From the NCBI RefSeq assembly GCF_900114585.1, contig NZ_FOTL01000001.1, positions 1 to 64,000 of the forward strand: a stretch of 64,000 bases of DNA, read 5' to 3'. Both the position numbers and the translations under genes were made by a program. Below the pieces are notes generated by a model. That model ran no database searches. It worked only from the letters and a program-made list of their open reading frames with translations, and had not been told where the DNA came from. Source of the DNA: Methanobrevibacter olleyae. Lineage in GTDB: Archaea; Methanobacteriota; Methanobacteria; Methanobacteriales; Methanobacteriaceae. Positions 27,554 to 36,741 of the stretch are shown one piece after another; the stretch's first letter is position 1, and every line of letters starts with the position of its first letter.

Positions 27554-28090
27554 TCAAACAGATTTTAAACAGTTTTAATACCTAATTTAATACTAAAAAT
27601 AGTATTTTAAGAAAGTTAGTGCTTATAAATTGAAAAAATATTAAAAAATGATTATATAGACTCCCAGATTTTTCACATTTTTACAGGCTTTTGTAGGTCT
27701 GTTTTTGTGGTTTAACCTTGTAATGTGATGATTCAGCTAAAACAACATTTAAATATACTGTTCTTTTTATCGTGTGTATATTTGTGTATATTTCACATGT
27801 TGAGTCCATCTTCAGATATGGAAGTCTTCTATTTTGCCTCTTATTTGGTTTTTATTTTTACTATGAAAAATCATAGGATATTGAAAACATAGAAAATAAT
27901 AACAAAAAATACCCTAATTTTTAAAAAAAATCTAGGATTCTAATTTATTTTAATAATCATATAATTTCTTTGCAATTTCATTTAATATAAAAAAACAAAA
28001 AATAGCAAAATTAGATAAATTTCTAAAAGTGCAAAGATATAGCTTATCAAAATAAAATATAAGAAAAAATATATATTAAATTAAAAAATA
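27554..28090. other. Spacer with a transposase relic
   Basis: 537 bases between cobS and the ABC transporter operon. The middle (27660-27860) has visibly more G and C than normal spacers here and contains the relic listed separately. The rest is ordinary A/T-rich DNA. Confidence 0.5.
27681..27851 (-). pseudogene. C-terminal fragment of a transposase (relic)
   Basis: 57 codons are open on the minus strand, ending in TAA at 27681-27683, with a stop just upstream at 27852-27854. The translation includes CEIYTNIHTIKRTVYLNVVL and KPQKQTYKSL. The KRTVYLNVVLA pattern resembles the end of IS4-type transposases (inference from memory). There is no ribosome binding site and no full gene. It lies on the same strand as the transposase fragment at 32442-32740. 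Confidence 0.42.
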
Positions 28091-28849
28091 TTAATAAGGC
28101 TTTGGAATAACTGTTTTAATGCCATTTATGTCTTTAACATAAGCATCTATACCATATACTTCTTTTATAGTGTTAACATTAATAATATCTTCACCACCAC
28201 AACTAAAAACCTTTCCATCTTTTAGTAGTATAAATTTATTAGAATATCTTAATGCTAAATTTATATCATGTAAGACAATTATTGGAGTTATTTTTTTATC
28301 TTTTGCTATTGTTTTAAGTAAATTCATTACATCATATTGATTTTTTAAATCCAAGTCACTTGTAGGTTCATCAAGAAGAAGAATTTCAGGATCTTGAACA
28401 AGTGCACGAGCTAAAACAACTTTTTGTAACTCCCCTCCACTAAGTTCATTAATATATCTTAATGCATATGAGTTTATATTTAATAATTTCATCATATTTT
28501 TTGTTATTTCAATATCTTTTTCTGATACATTCCATGTTATATATGGTCGTCTGCCTAATAAAATAGCATCAAAAACAGTTGACCTTTCAACTGAAAATTT
28601 TTGTGGTACATAAGCAATTTTCTGTGCTATTTTAAAGTTGTCAATATTTTTAATATCTTCATCATTTAAAGAAATAGAACCACTTTCATAATTTAATATT
28701 TTATTTATACATTTTAAAAGTGTAGATTTTCCAGATCCGTTAATTCCTAAAATAGAAACAAAATCTCCCTCTTCAACTGTAAAATCTATTCCTTTTAATA
28801 TTTTCATATCTTTATACGAAAACTCCATATTATTAACTGATAAAAGCAT
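28091..28849 (-). CDS. ABC transporter ATP-binding protein (FecE/BtuD type)
   Basis: 252 residues with all ATPase motifs: Walker A GINGSGKST near residue 34, the Q-loop region AYVPQKF, signature LSGGELQKV, Walker B ILLLDEPTSDLD, and the switch HDINLALRY. The pattern fits importers of iron chelates or cobamides. It lies 8 bases after the permease gene, the last of a four-gene operon (binding protein, methyltransferase, permease, ATPase). GTGATT precedes the ATG. The substrate is not decided by sequence. Confidence 0.9.
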   Translation of the reverse strand: MLLSVNNMEFSYKDMKILKGIDFTVEEGDFVSILGINGSGKSTLLKCINKILNYESGSISLNDEDIKNIDNFKIAQKIAYVPQKFSVERSTVFDAILLGRRPYITWNVSEKDIEITKNMMKLLNINSYALRYINELSGGELQKVVLARALVQDPEILLLDEPTSDLDLKNQYDVMNLLKTIAKDKKITPIIVLHDINLALRYSNKFILLKDGKVFSCGGEDIINVNTIKEVYGIDAYVKDINGIKTVIPKPY

Positions 28850-28857
28850 ATAATCAC

Positions 28858-29904
28858 TTAATACCTCATTTTTATAATTATATAAAGAAACATAGGGGCT
28901 CCCATAAATGCAGTTATTATACCTACAGGTAAAATAATTGGTGCTAGAATTAATCTTGATAATGTATCTGAGATTAATAAAATCAAAGCCCCTAATAGTC
29001 CTGATGATGGAATTAAAAATCTATGGTCATTACCAAGAATTCGTCTCATAATATGTGGAGCTATTAATCCTACAAATCCAATAACCCCTAAAAAAGCAAC
29101 AGTTAATGCAGATGTGAAAGAAGATAATAATAAACCAATTAATCGAATTTTTTCAGTGTTAATTCCAAAACTTTTAGCAGTAGTCTCTCCTGCAGAAAGA
29201 CTATTATAATCCCAAGAATGATAAATAAAATAACTTATACTTGGAATAAGTATTATCAACATAATCCAAAAATCATTCCAAACAGCCCTACTAACATCCC
29301 CAAATGTCCAAAATATAGTTGCAGCAACTTGAGTATCACTAGCAAAATACTGTAAAAACATAGTTCCTGCTGAAAATAATGCACTCATTGCAACTCCAGC
29401 AAGTATCATTACTTCAGGAGCTAAATTTCGAATTTTAGAAATTATAATTATTGCAACAACACCAATCAAAGCACCTAAAAAAGCAAAAAACACTGTTAAA
29501 TAAGGATTATTTAATATTACAGCATCTGCTTGAGAACTATACAATGTTCCTGCACCTAAAATAATTATAGAAAATGATGCTCCAAAAGCAGCACCCTGTG
29601 AAATACCCATTGTATAAGGACTTGCAAGAGGATTTCTAAGTACACATTGCAGTATTGTACCCTCAACACCCATAAAAATTCCTGCAACAATAGCAACAAC
29701 AATTCTTGATATTCTAATATTCCAAATTATTGATGAATCCTTTGTATCAAAAAAAATAGATAATACTATCTCTTTAAAACTTAAATTAGTAGCACCGACT
29801 TTTATTGAAAATAGAGATACTATTAATAATAATATAAATAAAATCAAAATGATTATAAATTTTCTATTTATATAGTCTTGGTATGATTCAGTACTTAATT
29901 TCAA
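28858..29904 (-). CDS. FecCD/BtuC-type ABC permease
   Basis: 348 residues with about ten membrane helices. Family motifs are [40 protein letters not shown] and [20 protein letters not shown], the last being the ATPase-coupling region. The start is a TTG directly after the TAG of the methyltransferase gene. It is required because the first helix begins at about residue 15 and no earlier ATG exists; AGTGAGA lies upstream of it. It is the inner-membrane channel of the chelate importer. Confidence 0.88.
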   Translation of the reverse strand: MKLSTESYQDYINRKFIIILILFILLLIVSLFSIKVGATNLSFKEIVLSIFFDTKDSSIIWNIRISRIVVAIVAGIFMGVEGTILQCVLRNPLASPYTMGISQGAAFGASFSIIILGAGTLYSSQADAVILNNPYLTVFFAFLGALIGVVAIIIISKIRNLAPEVMILAGVAMSALFSAGTMFLQYFASDTQVAATIFWTFGDVSRAVWNDFWIMLIILIPSISYFIYHSWDYNSLSAGETTAKSFGINTEKIRLIGLLLSSFTSALTVAFLGVIGFVGLIAPHIMRRILGNDHRFLIPSSGLLGALILLISDTLSRLILAPIILPVGIITAFMGAPMFLYIIIKMRY

Positions 29905-30963
29905 CTATCTCACTTTTTTTGCAATTATTATTTTATCTTCAGCTGTTGTTCCAAAAGAGGCATTATGATGATTAATTGGGAATATATCTAAAATATCAAA
30001 GCCAAGATTTTCTAAATTTTTTAAATAGGAATCATAAGATAAATCATTTTTAAATGTATATCTTATTTTTCCTTTATTCGATTTATCAAAGTTTGTAAAA
30101 TTCCATTCTAAATTATTTAAAATATCATCTAAATTTAACTCTTTTTTAGTTGGAAAATATTGTTTATTTATAAAAAGTCCATTTATGTTTAATGAATTAT
30201 ATATTTTTTCTGCAATTTTTGCATTTTTTCCACCAGGATTATAGGAAGAGAATATTATATCATAAGAACCTTCTAAATCATCTTCATAGAAATTTCCAGG
30301 AATCAGAATTATATCTGAATTATATTTATCACAAAAATTTTTAGTTTCAGTCAATACATCTGGAAAGTCAAACACAAATGCTTTTAAATTTGGATTTAAT
30401 TTTTTAAATCCAATAGCATACAAACCATGTCCTCCTCCAATATCTAATAATGTTTTAGAATTTTTAAATTCAACATAGTTTTTAACTATATTTAAAGTTT
30501 CTTGCAACTCTCCAGATACTGCATCCTCAGCCATTGCTTTAATAATAAATTTAAAAAAATTTTCATCCTGCTTTATTTCTTTAGAATGCAAAATATTCTC
30601 TAAGTCATTCCAATATGCCAAAGGTTGATTTAAAGATTTTATTATTGTTTTTCTTTGGAAATGAGAATTTGAGTTTAGATAAATATTAGAAATCTCTTTA
30701 TTCTTGTAATTTCCATTATTTTCCTCAATTAATCCTAATTTAACTAAAGATTCTAAAATATAGTAAAATACATCATAGTCTATTGAAAACTTATTAGAAA
30801 GTTCTAAACAACTATGTTCTTTTTCTAAAACATCAAATAAACCCATATTCACTGATGCTTTTATAATATTAAATACTTTAATTCCTTTTGTTGCAAAATT
30901 TAAAATTCTTTCAAATTCTAAAACAGAAATTGAAGGTTCTTCCATTATATCCATAAACATCAT
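29905..30963 (-). CDS. SAM-dependent methyltransferase inside the ABC operon
   Basis: 352 residues. Residues 15-100 look like a winged-helix dimerisation domain (MGLFDVLEKEHSCLELSNKF). The catalytic domain has SAM motif LLDIGGGHGLYAIGFKK near residue 176 and FDFPDV, as in O-methyltransferase/Methyltransf_2 proteins. It lies between the substrate-binding gene and permease with no gap to the permease, so it is co-transcribed. Such an enzyme might alter the imported chelate or a ligand made by the cell (inference). Start uncertain: ATG 30963, 30960 or 30954 are in frame; GGATGAT ahead of 30954 favours that one. Confidence 0.78.
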   Translation of the reverse strand: MMFMDIMEEPSISVLEFERILNFATKGIKVFNIIKASVNMGLFDVLEKEHSCLELSNKFSIDYDVFYYILESLVKLGLIEENNGNYKNKEISNIYLNSNSHFQRKTIIKSLNQPLAYWNDLENILHSKEIKQDENFFKFIIKAMAEDAVSGELQETLNIVKNYVEFKNSKTLLDIGGGHGLYAIGFKKLNPNLKAFVFDFPDVLTETKNFCDKYNSDIILIPGNFYEDDLEGSYDIIFSSYNPGGKNAKIAEKIYNSLNINGLFINKQYFPTKKELNLDDILNNLEWNFTNFDKSNKGKIRYTFKNDLSYDSYLKNLENLGFDILDIFPINHHNASFGTTAEDKIIIAKKVR

Positions 30964-30975
30964 CCAAAGATTAAA

Positions 30976-32091
30976 TTAAATTGTTGTCGCTTCAAATGCA
31001 TTATAATGAGATATTATATTTTTTGCAGTCTCTCCACCATTTTCTCCATTGAATTTAATGAATATTTCCTCAGTTTTTTTATCTACATCAACATCCTTAA
31101 ATTCATCAGGATATAAAATTTTACCAACATAATAAGAATTTGCAAACATTTCTTCCTTATTATAGCTATATAAACAGTAAGTTAATAAATTATAAACTTT
31201 TTTATTCTTTATAGCACTTATGTTTTTATAATCTGGGTTTTTAGAAATATCATCTTTAATAACTTGATTACTTGCACCTTCAATAAAAATATAATCAGGA
31301 TCCCATTTAATTAATTGTTCTTTATCTATTTGAATCGCATGTAGAGTTGCATTGTCCCCACCAACTCCACTTACAACATTTGTAGCATTTAAATGCATGA
31401 AAGAAGGGTAATAAGGATTAGTAGAAGTTATACTATGAACACCATAAAATGCTTGTCCTGCAACATATACTTTTTTATCTTTATTAGCATTATTAGTTCT
31501 ATCTTTAAGATCCTTTTCAATTTCATCCATATAATCAATTAATTCTTTAGCTCTATCTTCTTTGGATAAAACTTTCCCCATCATAGTTAATGATTTTTTA
31601 TATTTTTCCATTTGTTCCTCTGTTCCAACAGATCCAACATAGCTAACAATTGTTGGAATACCTGTTTTATTTTGAATTAAGTTAGCTTGTTCTGGAGTTC
31701 CTGCAAATACAACATCTGGTTTAAGACTTGATAGCTTTTCATAATCAACAGTATCTGTTTTTGCATTACCAATTATTGGTAATTTCATTAAATCTTCATT
31801 AGATTTCATATATGGTAACTCATTACCCCAAGCGCCTTGAGAATTAGATTCTATCTGTTCAATTCCCACAATTTTATCTTCTGCATCAAGATAAACAATC
31901 TCTCTTGCACTACATCCAACACCTACAACTTTTTCCACATTAGCAGGAACATTAACTGTTCTTCCAGCCATGTCTTCTACTGATATCATTCCATTTGAAC
32001 TTTCATTAGAGTTATCATTATAATTAAATGCTAAAATAGCAATTATAGCAATGACAACAACAATACCAACATATAATATTTTTTTATCCAT
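30976..32091 (-). CDS. ABC transporter substrate-binding protein, metal-chelate/cobamide family
   Basis: 371 residues. An N-terminal hydrophobic anchor (YVGIVVVIAIIAILAFNY) is followed by a low-complexity Asn/Ser linker. The binding-protein fold comes next: ISVEDMAGRTVNVPANVEKV, VGVGCSAREIVYLD and LSSLKPDVVFAG. There is no lipobox Cys, so it is probably held by its N-terminal helix facing outside. It is first in the operon and belongs with the permease and ATPase. AGGTGTC precedes the ATG. An iron-chelate or corrinoid substrate is likely by family. Confidence 0.85.
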   Translation of the reverse strand: MDKKILYVGIVVVIAIIAILAFNYNDNSNESSNGMISVEDMAGRTVNVPANVEKVVGVGCSAREIVYLDAEDKIVGIEQIESNSQGAWGNELPYMKSNEDLMKLPIIGNAKTDTVDYEKLSSLKPDVVFAGTPEQANLIQNKTGIPTIVSYVGSVGTEEQMEKYKKSLTMMGKVLSKEDRAKELIDYMDEIEKDLKDRTNNANKDKKVYVAGQAFYGVHSITSTNPYYPSFMHLNATNVVSGVGGDNATLHAIQIDKEQLIKWDPDYIFIEGASNQVIKDDISKNPDYKNISAIKNKKVYNLLTYCLYSYNKEEMFANSYYVGKILYPDEFKDVDVDKKTEEIFIKFNGENGGETAKNIISHYNAFEATTI

Positions 32092-33213
32092 TTTGACACC
32101 TATAAAATAACAATATTTTAAAAGTATTACTTAAATAACTAAAAATAGCAAATTAGTAATACAAAAAAGTATTTAAATAATACTTTTATTATTTAAAGTT
32201 ATTTTTTTATTACTATTTAAATATTATTAAAAATATTTAGGGTTTTGAATTTTTTAGTTTTCTGAAAGTTTTTATGGTTTTAAATTGTCTTTTGGAAAAA
32301 TAAAAAGAAGAATCTCTATTTATTAAGTATTATTTTATATAAGTCCAATATCCATTCAAAGAGCAAATATCTCTTCTTTTCTTGATTATTCCTATTTTTT
32401 TAAAAGTTTTCTAAAATCCCTTCAAAAAAGTTTTGCATTGATTAAAACTCCATGAATGGATTAAAATACAAATCAGATTTATAGAATCCTAATCCATTTA
32501 CGGTTGTTGCTTTAAATCCAATACAATAACCTTTAGATGATGAATAGCTCCATTTTTGATATTTAATTTTTGAAGATGTTCTTTAGTCTTTTTATTTCTA
32601 TGAAAATTAATATCTAAGTCCATTAGAGTCTCATCCAACAATGAAAATCTTTTTTTCATCTTCTTTTTATCATATTTCTTGAGTTTAGGATTCTGTTTAA
32701 AGATTTTAAAAGTTTTTTTAGAGTTTATTCTTTATTAAAAAATTTTATAAAACTTAATTTAGAGTTAAAAGTTCTGAAAATATTAAAATGTTTTTAGGAG
32801 ATATTTTTTAAATTTAAATTCATTTTATAATAAAATGAAATCTTAAATCTGAAGATCATTACTTATAAAAATGATTAAAAGTAAATATTGTTCTATTTAA
32901 ATTTTTAAATCCATAAGATACTAATATCATTTTTTAGATTTTTCTAGAATCCAATAATTTTAAATATTTCTTTTAACAAAGTATAATTTGGGCCTTCAAT
33001 ATCTAAATTTAATCTATGCTTCATTATTATCATAAATAATATATTTATAAAGTATTTTATTTAAATTTAACTATATTTAAGACCTATTTTTTTATATAAC
33101 CAAAAATACAATTGTATTTTTAGAAATAAAACTAATTTTTTACGATAATGAATAAAAATACAGAAAATTCAAACCCCCTAAAATTATTATATTATTAAAA
33201 GAAGAGTGAAAAA
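32092..33213. other. Long spacer upstream of the ABC operon
   Basis: 1122 bases. The ABC operon promoter must lie in roughly 32100-32220, where the pattern AAAGTATT.ACTTAAATAA recurs with imperfect dyads (32115-32200). A transposase relic occupies 32442-32740. The part from 32740 to 33200 is A/T-rich and holds no visible gene; the trm56 promoter is probably in 33030-33160. Confidence 0.45.
32442..32740 (-). pseudogene. N-terminal/middle fragment of an IS4-like transposase, frameshifted
   Basis: On the minus strand an open stretch reads KKRFSLLDETLMDLDINFHR then NKKTKEHLQKLNIK. A frameshift near 32551-32556 moves to another frame reading WSYSSSKGYCIGFKATTVNG and ending with a stop at 32442. 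The order of motifs, basic HRNKKTKEHL then a Tyr/Ser/Lys stretch and GFKATTV, resembles IS4-type transposases. Both ends are missing, so the gene is dead. Confidence 0.6.
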
Positions 33214-33771
33214 ATGAATATTAATGTTTTAAGATTAGATCATAGAATTGGAAGAGATACTCGTATTACAACACATGTATGTTTAACTGCAAGGGCTTTT
33301 GGAGCAAGTAAAGTATGGTTAGCTGGAGAAGAAGACCATAGCATGATGAAAAGTGTTAAAGACATTGCAAACAGGTGGGGAGGAGACTTTGAAATAGAGT
33401 ATAATAACTCTTACATGGAAGTAATAATGAACTGGAGAGAAAATGGAGGAAAAATAGTTCATTTAACTATGTATGGTTCTCAAGCTCATGAAATTGTAGA
33501 TGAAGTTCGTGAAACTGGTGAGGATATATTAATCATTGTTGGTGGAGCAAAGGTATCTACAAAAGTTTATAAAAATGCTGATTGGAATGTTTCTGTAACT
33601 ACACAACCTCATTCTGAGGTTGCAGCACTTGCTATTTTCCAACATTTATTAATGGATGGAAAAGAATTTGATTTAGAATTTGAAAATCCTGTATTTGAAG
33701 TTATTCCAACAGCTCATGGAAAAAATGTAAATATTCATGATGAAAATAGGAAAATCCATAAAGAAGAGTAA
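33214..33771 (+). CDS. trm56: tRNA (cytidine(56)-2'-O)-methyltransferase aTrm56
   Basis: 185 residues, the standard size. The N-terminus VLRLDHRIGRDTRITTHVCL and the SPOUT-fold segments VHLTMYGSQAHEI, ILIIVGGAKVSTKVY and SVTTQPHSEVAALAIF are characteristic. The enzyme methylates the ribose of C56 in the T-loop of archaeal tRNAs in the cytosol. GAGTGA precedes the ATG. It is a single gene. Confidence 0.93.
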   Translation: MNINVLRLDHRIGRDTRITTHVCLTARAFGASKVWLAGEEDHSMMKSVKDIANRWGGDFEIEYNNSYMEVIMNWRENGGKIVHLTMYGSQAHEIVDEVRETGEDILIIVGGAKVSTKVYKNADWNVSVTTQPHSEVAALAIFQHLLMDGKEFDLEFENPVFEVIPTAHGKNVNIHDENRKIHKEE

Positions 33772-33831
33772 TTATTATTTATACCTATTAAAAAATAATA
33801 ATTTTTAAGCTTTATTTTTCAATTTTTAAAC

Positions 33832-34953
33832 CTAAGAAATAAAATCATCTAATCGTTTTAAAGCTTTCATTTTATCATATTTATCTAATTTTGCTTGATA
33901 AAGAGCATCTTTTACAGTAGATATAGAATTATCATAAGTATCCCTATCAACAGGATAGGGAAAGCCATCTTTACCTCCATGACTAAAAGAATATTTAACA
34001 GGATCTCTCCAACTAGCAGGTTCACCAAATACTAAATCTGAAATTAATGCCAAAGCTCTTATCTTTTTTGGGCCAATACCTTGAAGTAGAATCAACTCTT
34101 CATAATTTTTAGGCTGAATTTCCCATGCATTTTTTAAAACTTCAAATTCTTTATCAGATAAATCCATATCTAAAACTTGATGATGTGGAGCTAAAGTGAG
34201 AGAATTTGTTTCATTAATGCTAAAATCAGTTAAAAGAAGTTGATTAGAATCTTTCCTTTTAAAATAATTTCTTAGGTGGGATGGATTATCGTTAATTAAA
34301 TCAACCCCAATTTTTTGAGCTTCAACACTTTCTTCTGAAGCCATATTCAATGCTTCATTTTCTTTTTTATCACAAGATATTCCATTATGTGGGTCTTCTA
34401 AGAAACTATCTACATTTTCTCCCATCCAATGATAACGTCTTGCATATTTTGTACTAGTATTCATCCCTTGTTGTACAACTGCCCAATCTCCTTTTTCAGT
34501 GATAAAGAAATTGTGAACATATAATGTATAGCCATCTTGAATACATGAATTATCCACCTTCGCAGATAGTTTACTTGAATTAATCATATCAACTATATTA
34601 GAATTTTTTAGATTAAATATCTCTCCAGCAAACTCTATTCCTTGAGGAGTTTTACGAGAAGCCGAACCTTTACCACCAGATATATAAACTCCATGCTTTT
34701 CAGGGTCAATTGAGGATTTTAATGCTCCGAGAGTTGTTGTAGTTGTACCTGAAGAATGCCAATCAAAACCTAGTACACATGAAAATGCTTGAAACCAGTA
34801 GGGATTAGATATACGGTTTAAAAACTCATTAGGGCCATATTCATCAATGACAACTTCTGAAATTGCACCAGATAATTTAGCCATTCTATCAAATAACCAT
34901 CTTGGTGTATGTCCTCCATGTAATGGTAAATTAGTAGTACCTCTTCGTTGCAT
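33832..34953 (-). CDS. DUF763 family protein
   Basis: 373 residues, close to the family norm. The N-terminus MQRRGTTNLPLHGGHTPRWL is the family hallmark, followed by YGPNEFLNRISNPYWFQAF, GTTTTTLGALKSS and GGKGSASRKTP. A helix-hairpin-helix-like element (LILLQGIGPKKIRALALISD) near residue 285 suggests nucleic-acid binding. No function is established for the family. AGGAGT precedes the ATG. No operon partner. Confidence 0.85.
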   Translation of the reverse strand: MQRRGTTNLPLHGGHTPRWLFDRMAKLSGAISEVVIDEYGPNEFLNRISNPYWFQAFSCVLGFDWHSSGTTTTTLGALKSSIDPEKHGVYISGGKGSASRKTPQGIEFAGEIFNLKNSNIVDMINSSKLSAKVDNSCIQDGYTLYVHNFFITEKGDWAVVQQGMNTSTKYARRYHWMGENVDSFLEDPHNGISCDKKENEALNMASEESVEAQKIGVDLINDNPSHLRNYFKRKDSNQLLLTDFSINETNSLTLAPHHQVLDMDLSDKEFEVLKNAWEIQPKNYEELILLQGIGPKKIRALALISDLVFGEPASWRDPVKYSFSHGGKDGFPYPVDRDTYDNSISTVKDALYQAKLDKYDKMKALKRLDDFIS

Positions 34954-35109
34954 TAGAATACTCCTAAAAATAGTTTAAAAATAATCTCTTAAAAATAGTT
35001 TACAAATAATAATATCTTAAAAATAGTATATAAAATTTAAAAGAGCATTTGAAAAATAATGATAGAACAATAAGAAGAATAAAAGAAATAAAAAAATGGC
35101 AATGATTAA

Positions 35110-35610
35110 TTATAAAAATTCACCATGTGCAATAGCTACAATACCTGGAATGTCTTTAACTTCTAATTCAAAAAAAGCTTCCATACCTTCTTTTTCATAA
35201 GCTACACACTTTTTAGAGATTATATTATTTGTTAAAAGTGCTGCTAGCGGAGGGGTAACAATAAAAATAGAATTATATTCTTTTAAACTTTTTTTAGTTT
35301 CACAAGATAAAGAGCCTTTACCTATATGAAATTTAACTCCTGCTTTAGATAATGTTGGAATTGATGATTCAATTTCTGCTTTATTACTTGTAGTTGGAGC
35401 AATACCTGCAACACTAAATGCTGTATGCATAATAGCCATGCCTTTAAAATCAAAAGGATACCTATCAATATCCTCATTTTCTATAGATTTAACTAATTTT
35501 GGTAAAGCTGCATCTCTGCCACAATACATTAAACCTGAAAGAGATATTTTATCTCCAACTTTTAAATCATTTATTACATCATCACTAATAGGAGTTTGTA
35601 TTTTTTTCAT
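35110..35610 (-). CDS. fumB: Fumarate hydratase class I, beta subunit (C-terminal domain)
   Basis: 166 residues. Family motifs are LKVGDKISLSG, GRDAALPKL, AIMHTAF, GIAPTTSNKAE and GKGSLS. The two-subunit archaeal fumarase interconverts fumarate and malate; the [4Fe-4S]-binding alpha subunit is not adjacent and must be elsewhere. The Ser/Arg-rich part after APTTS differs from the usual GPTTSMRMD, so the substrate could also be a related hydroxyacid. No ribosome binding site precedes ATG 35610, which may mean a leaderless transcript. Confidence 0.78.
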   Translation of the reverse strand: MKKIQTPISDDVINDLKVGDKISLSGLMYCGRDAALPKLVKSIENEDIDRYPFDFKGMAIMHTAFSVAGIAPTTSNKAEIESSIPTLSKAGVKFHIGKGSLSCETKKSLKEYNSIFIVTPPLAALLTNNIISKKCVAYEKEGMEAFFELEVKDIPGIVAIAHGEFL

Positions 35611-36070
35611 ATAATTAAATATTTTTTTTAGAATTTATAAAATTTTCCAAGCATGTGAAAAATAATAATTGTCTAAAAGTGAAAATCTGCTAAAAAATTA
35701 AATATGTTTTAATTAAAAGTATGATTGATTAAATAATAAGTATTAGTAAAAACTAATAGAATTATAATATAAAATTTTAATATAATTAGAGCATATTCTA
35801 ATTAATAATTTATGTACAGCTAATACTATAGATAAGGAGGTGTAAAAATTAAAAAATATTAAAAATTAAAAAAATAAAGAGAATAGAATAAAAAAATAAT
35901 AAAAATTAAAACTAAAAAAGAATTAAAAATAGAATTAAAAATAAAATTAAAAATAAAATTAAAAAAGAATTAAAAAAGAATTAAAAAATAGAATTAAAAA
36001 AAATAAAAATAGAATTAAAAAAAAGAATTAAAAAATAGAATTAAAAAAAATAAAAATAGAATAATAAAAA
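35611..36070. other. Spacer with an orphan ribosome binding site and simple repeats
   Basis: 460 bases. A perfect AAGGAGGTG occurs at 35834-35842 on the plus strand but no coding frame follows. From about 35860 to 36060 the DNA is made of repeated AAAAATAGAATT and AAAAAAGAATT blocks. Confidence 0.55.
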
Positions 36071-36448
36071 TTATTCTAAATTACCATCAACAACACCAAG
36101 TTCTTCTTGATCTTCATCATAAGAAGAACCTATAAGTTTTCCAGATGACTTATCATATTGGCGGAAACCACCATCTTTGTAAGTGACTTCACGGAATTGG
36201 CCTTCACCATTTTGATGATTAAATTTAACTATTTCACTTACAATATCACTACCACCATCTGAAGAGCTACTTGAACTAGAACTATCAGAAGATGTAATTT
36301 TGTCTACTTTATTAGCTATTTTATGAAAAGTACCAGAGTCACCATCATCACTAAGATCTGCAATCTCATCTACAAATGTATATGCAAAAGCACCACCTAC
36401 AACAAATACTGCTAAAACAATACCTAAAATTAAAACAGAACTTTTCAT
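36071..36448 (-). CDS. Small secreted or membrane-anchored protein, unknown
   Basis: 125 residues, not recognised. Residues 3-24 form a signal or anchor helix (SSVLILGIVLAVFVVGGAFAY). An acidic part and a Ser run (SSDSSSSSSSSDGGS) at about residues 53-67 act as a linker. The C-terminal 55 residues are compact and soluble with FNHQNGEGQFREVTYKDGGF and FRQYDKSSGKLIGSSYDEDQ. It is probably exported and held at the cell surface. The ribosome binding site GAGGTGAT is one of the strongest in the window, so it is likely well translated. Confidence 0.68.
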   Translation of the reverse strand: MKSSVLILGIVLAVFVVGGAFAYTFVDEIADLSDDGDSGTFHKIANKVDKITSSDSSSSSSSSDGGSDIVSEIVKFNHQNGEGQFREVTYKDGGFRQYDKSSGKLIGSSYDEDQEELGVVDGNLE

Positions 36449-36741
36449 ATTATCACCTCTTTTAATCTTTCATTTATTTTATTTGCTATGATTATTAAAA
36501 TACTTTTCTATTTTTCTAAAAATAAATAAATTTTAAAAAAGGATTAAAAGTGATAAAAAAACTTCAATAATAGCAATATAAGCCCCATAATAAAATAAAT
36601 GAAAATCATATGGTTAAATATGAAATATTCTTATATTAATCTCGTAAGCTAAAAAATAAGAAAATTTTAATTTATATAAAATAAATAAAAATAGAACAAA
36701 ACAGGCAGGAAAAAAATTAGAAAAAAATGAAAATAGATCAA

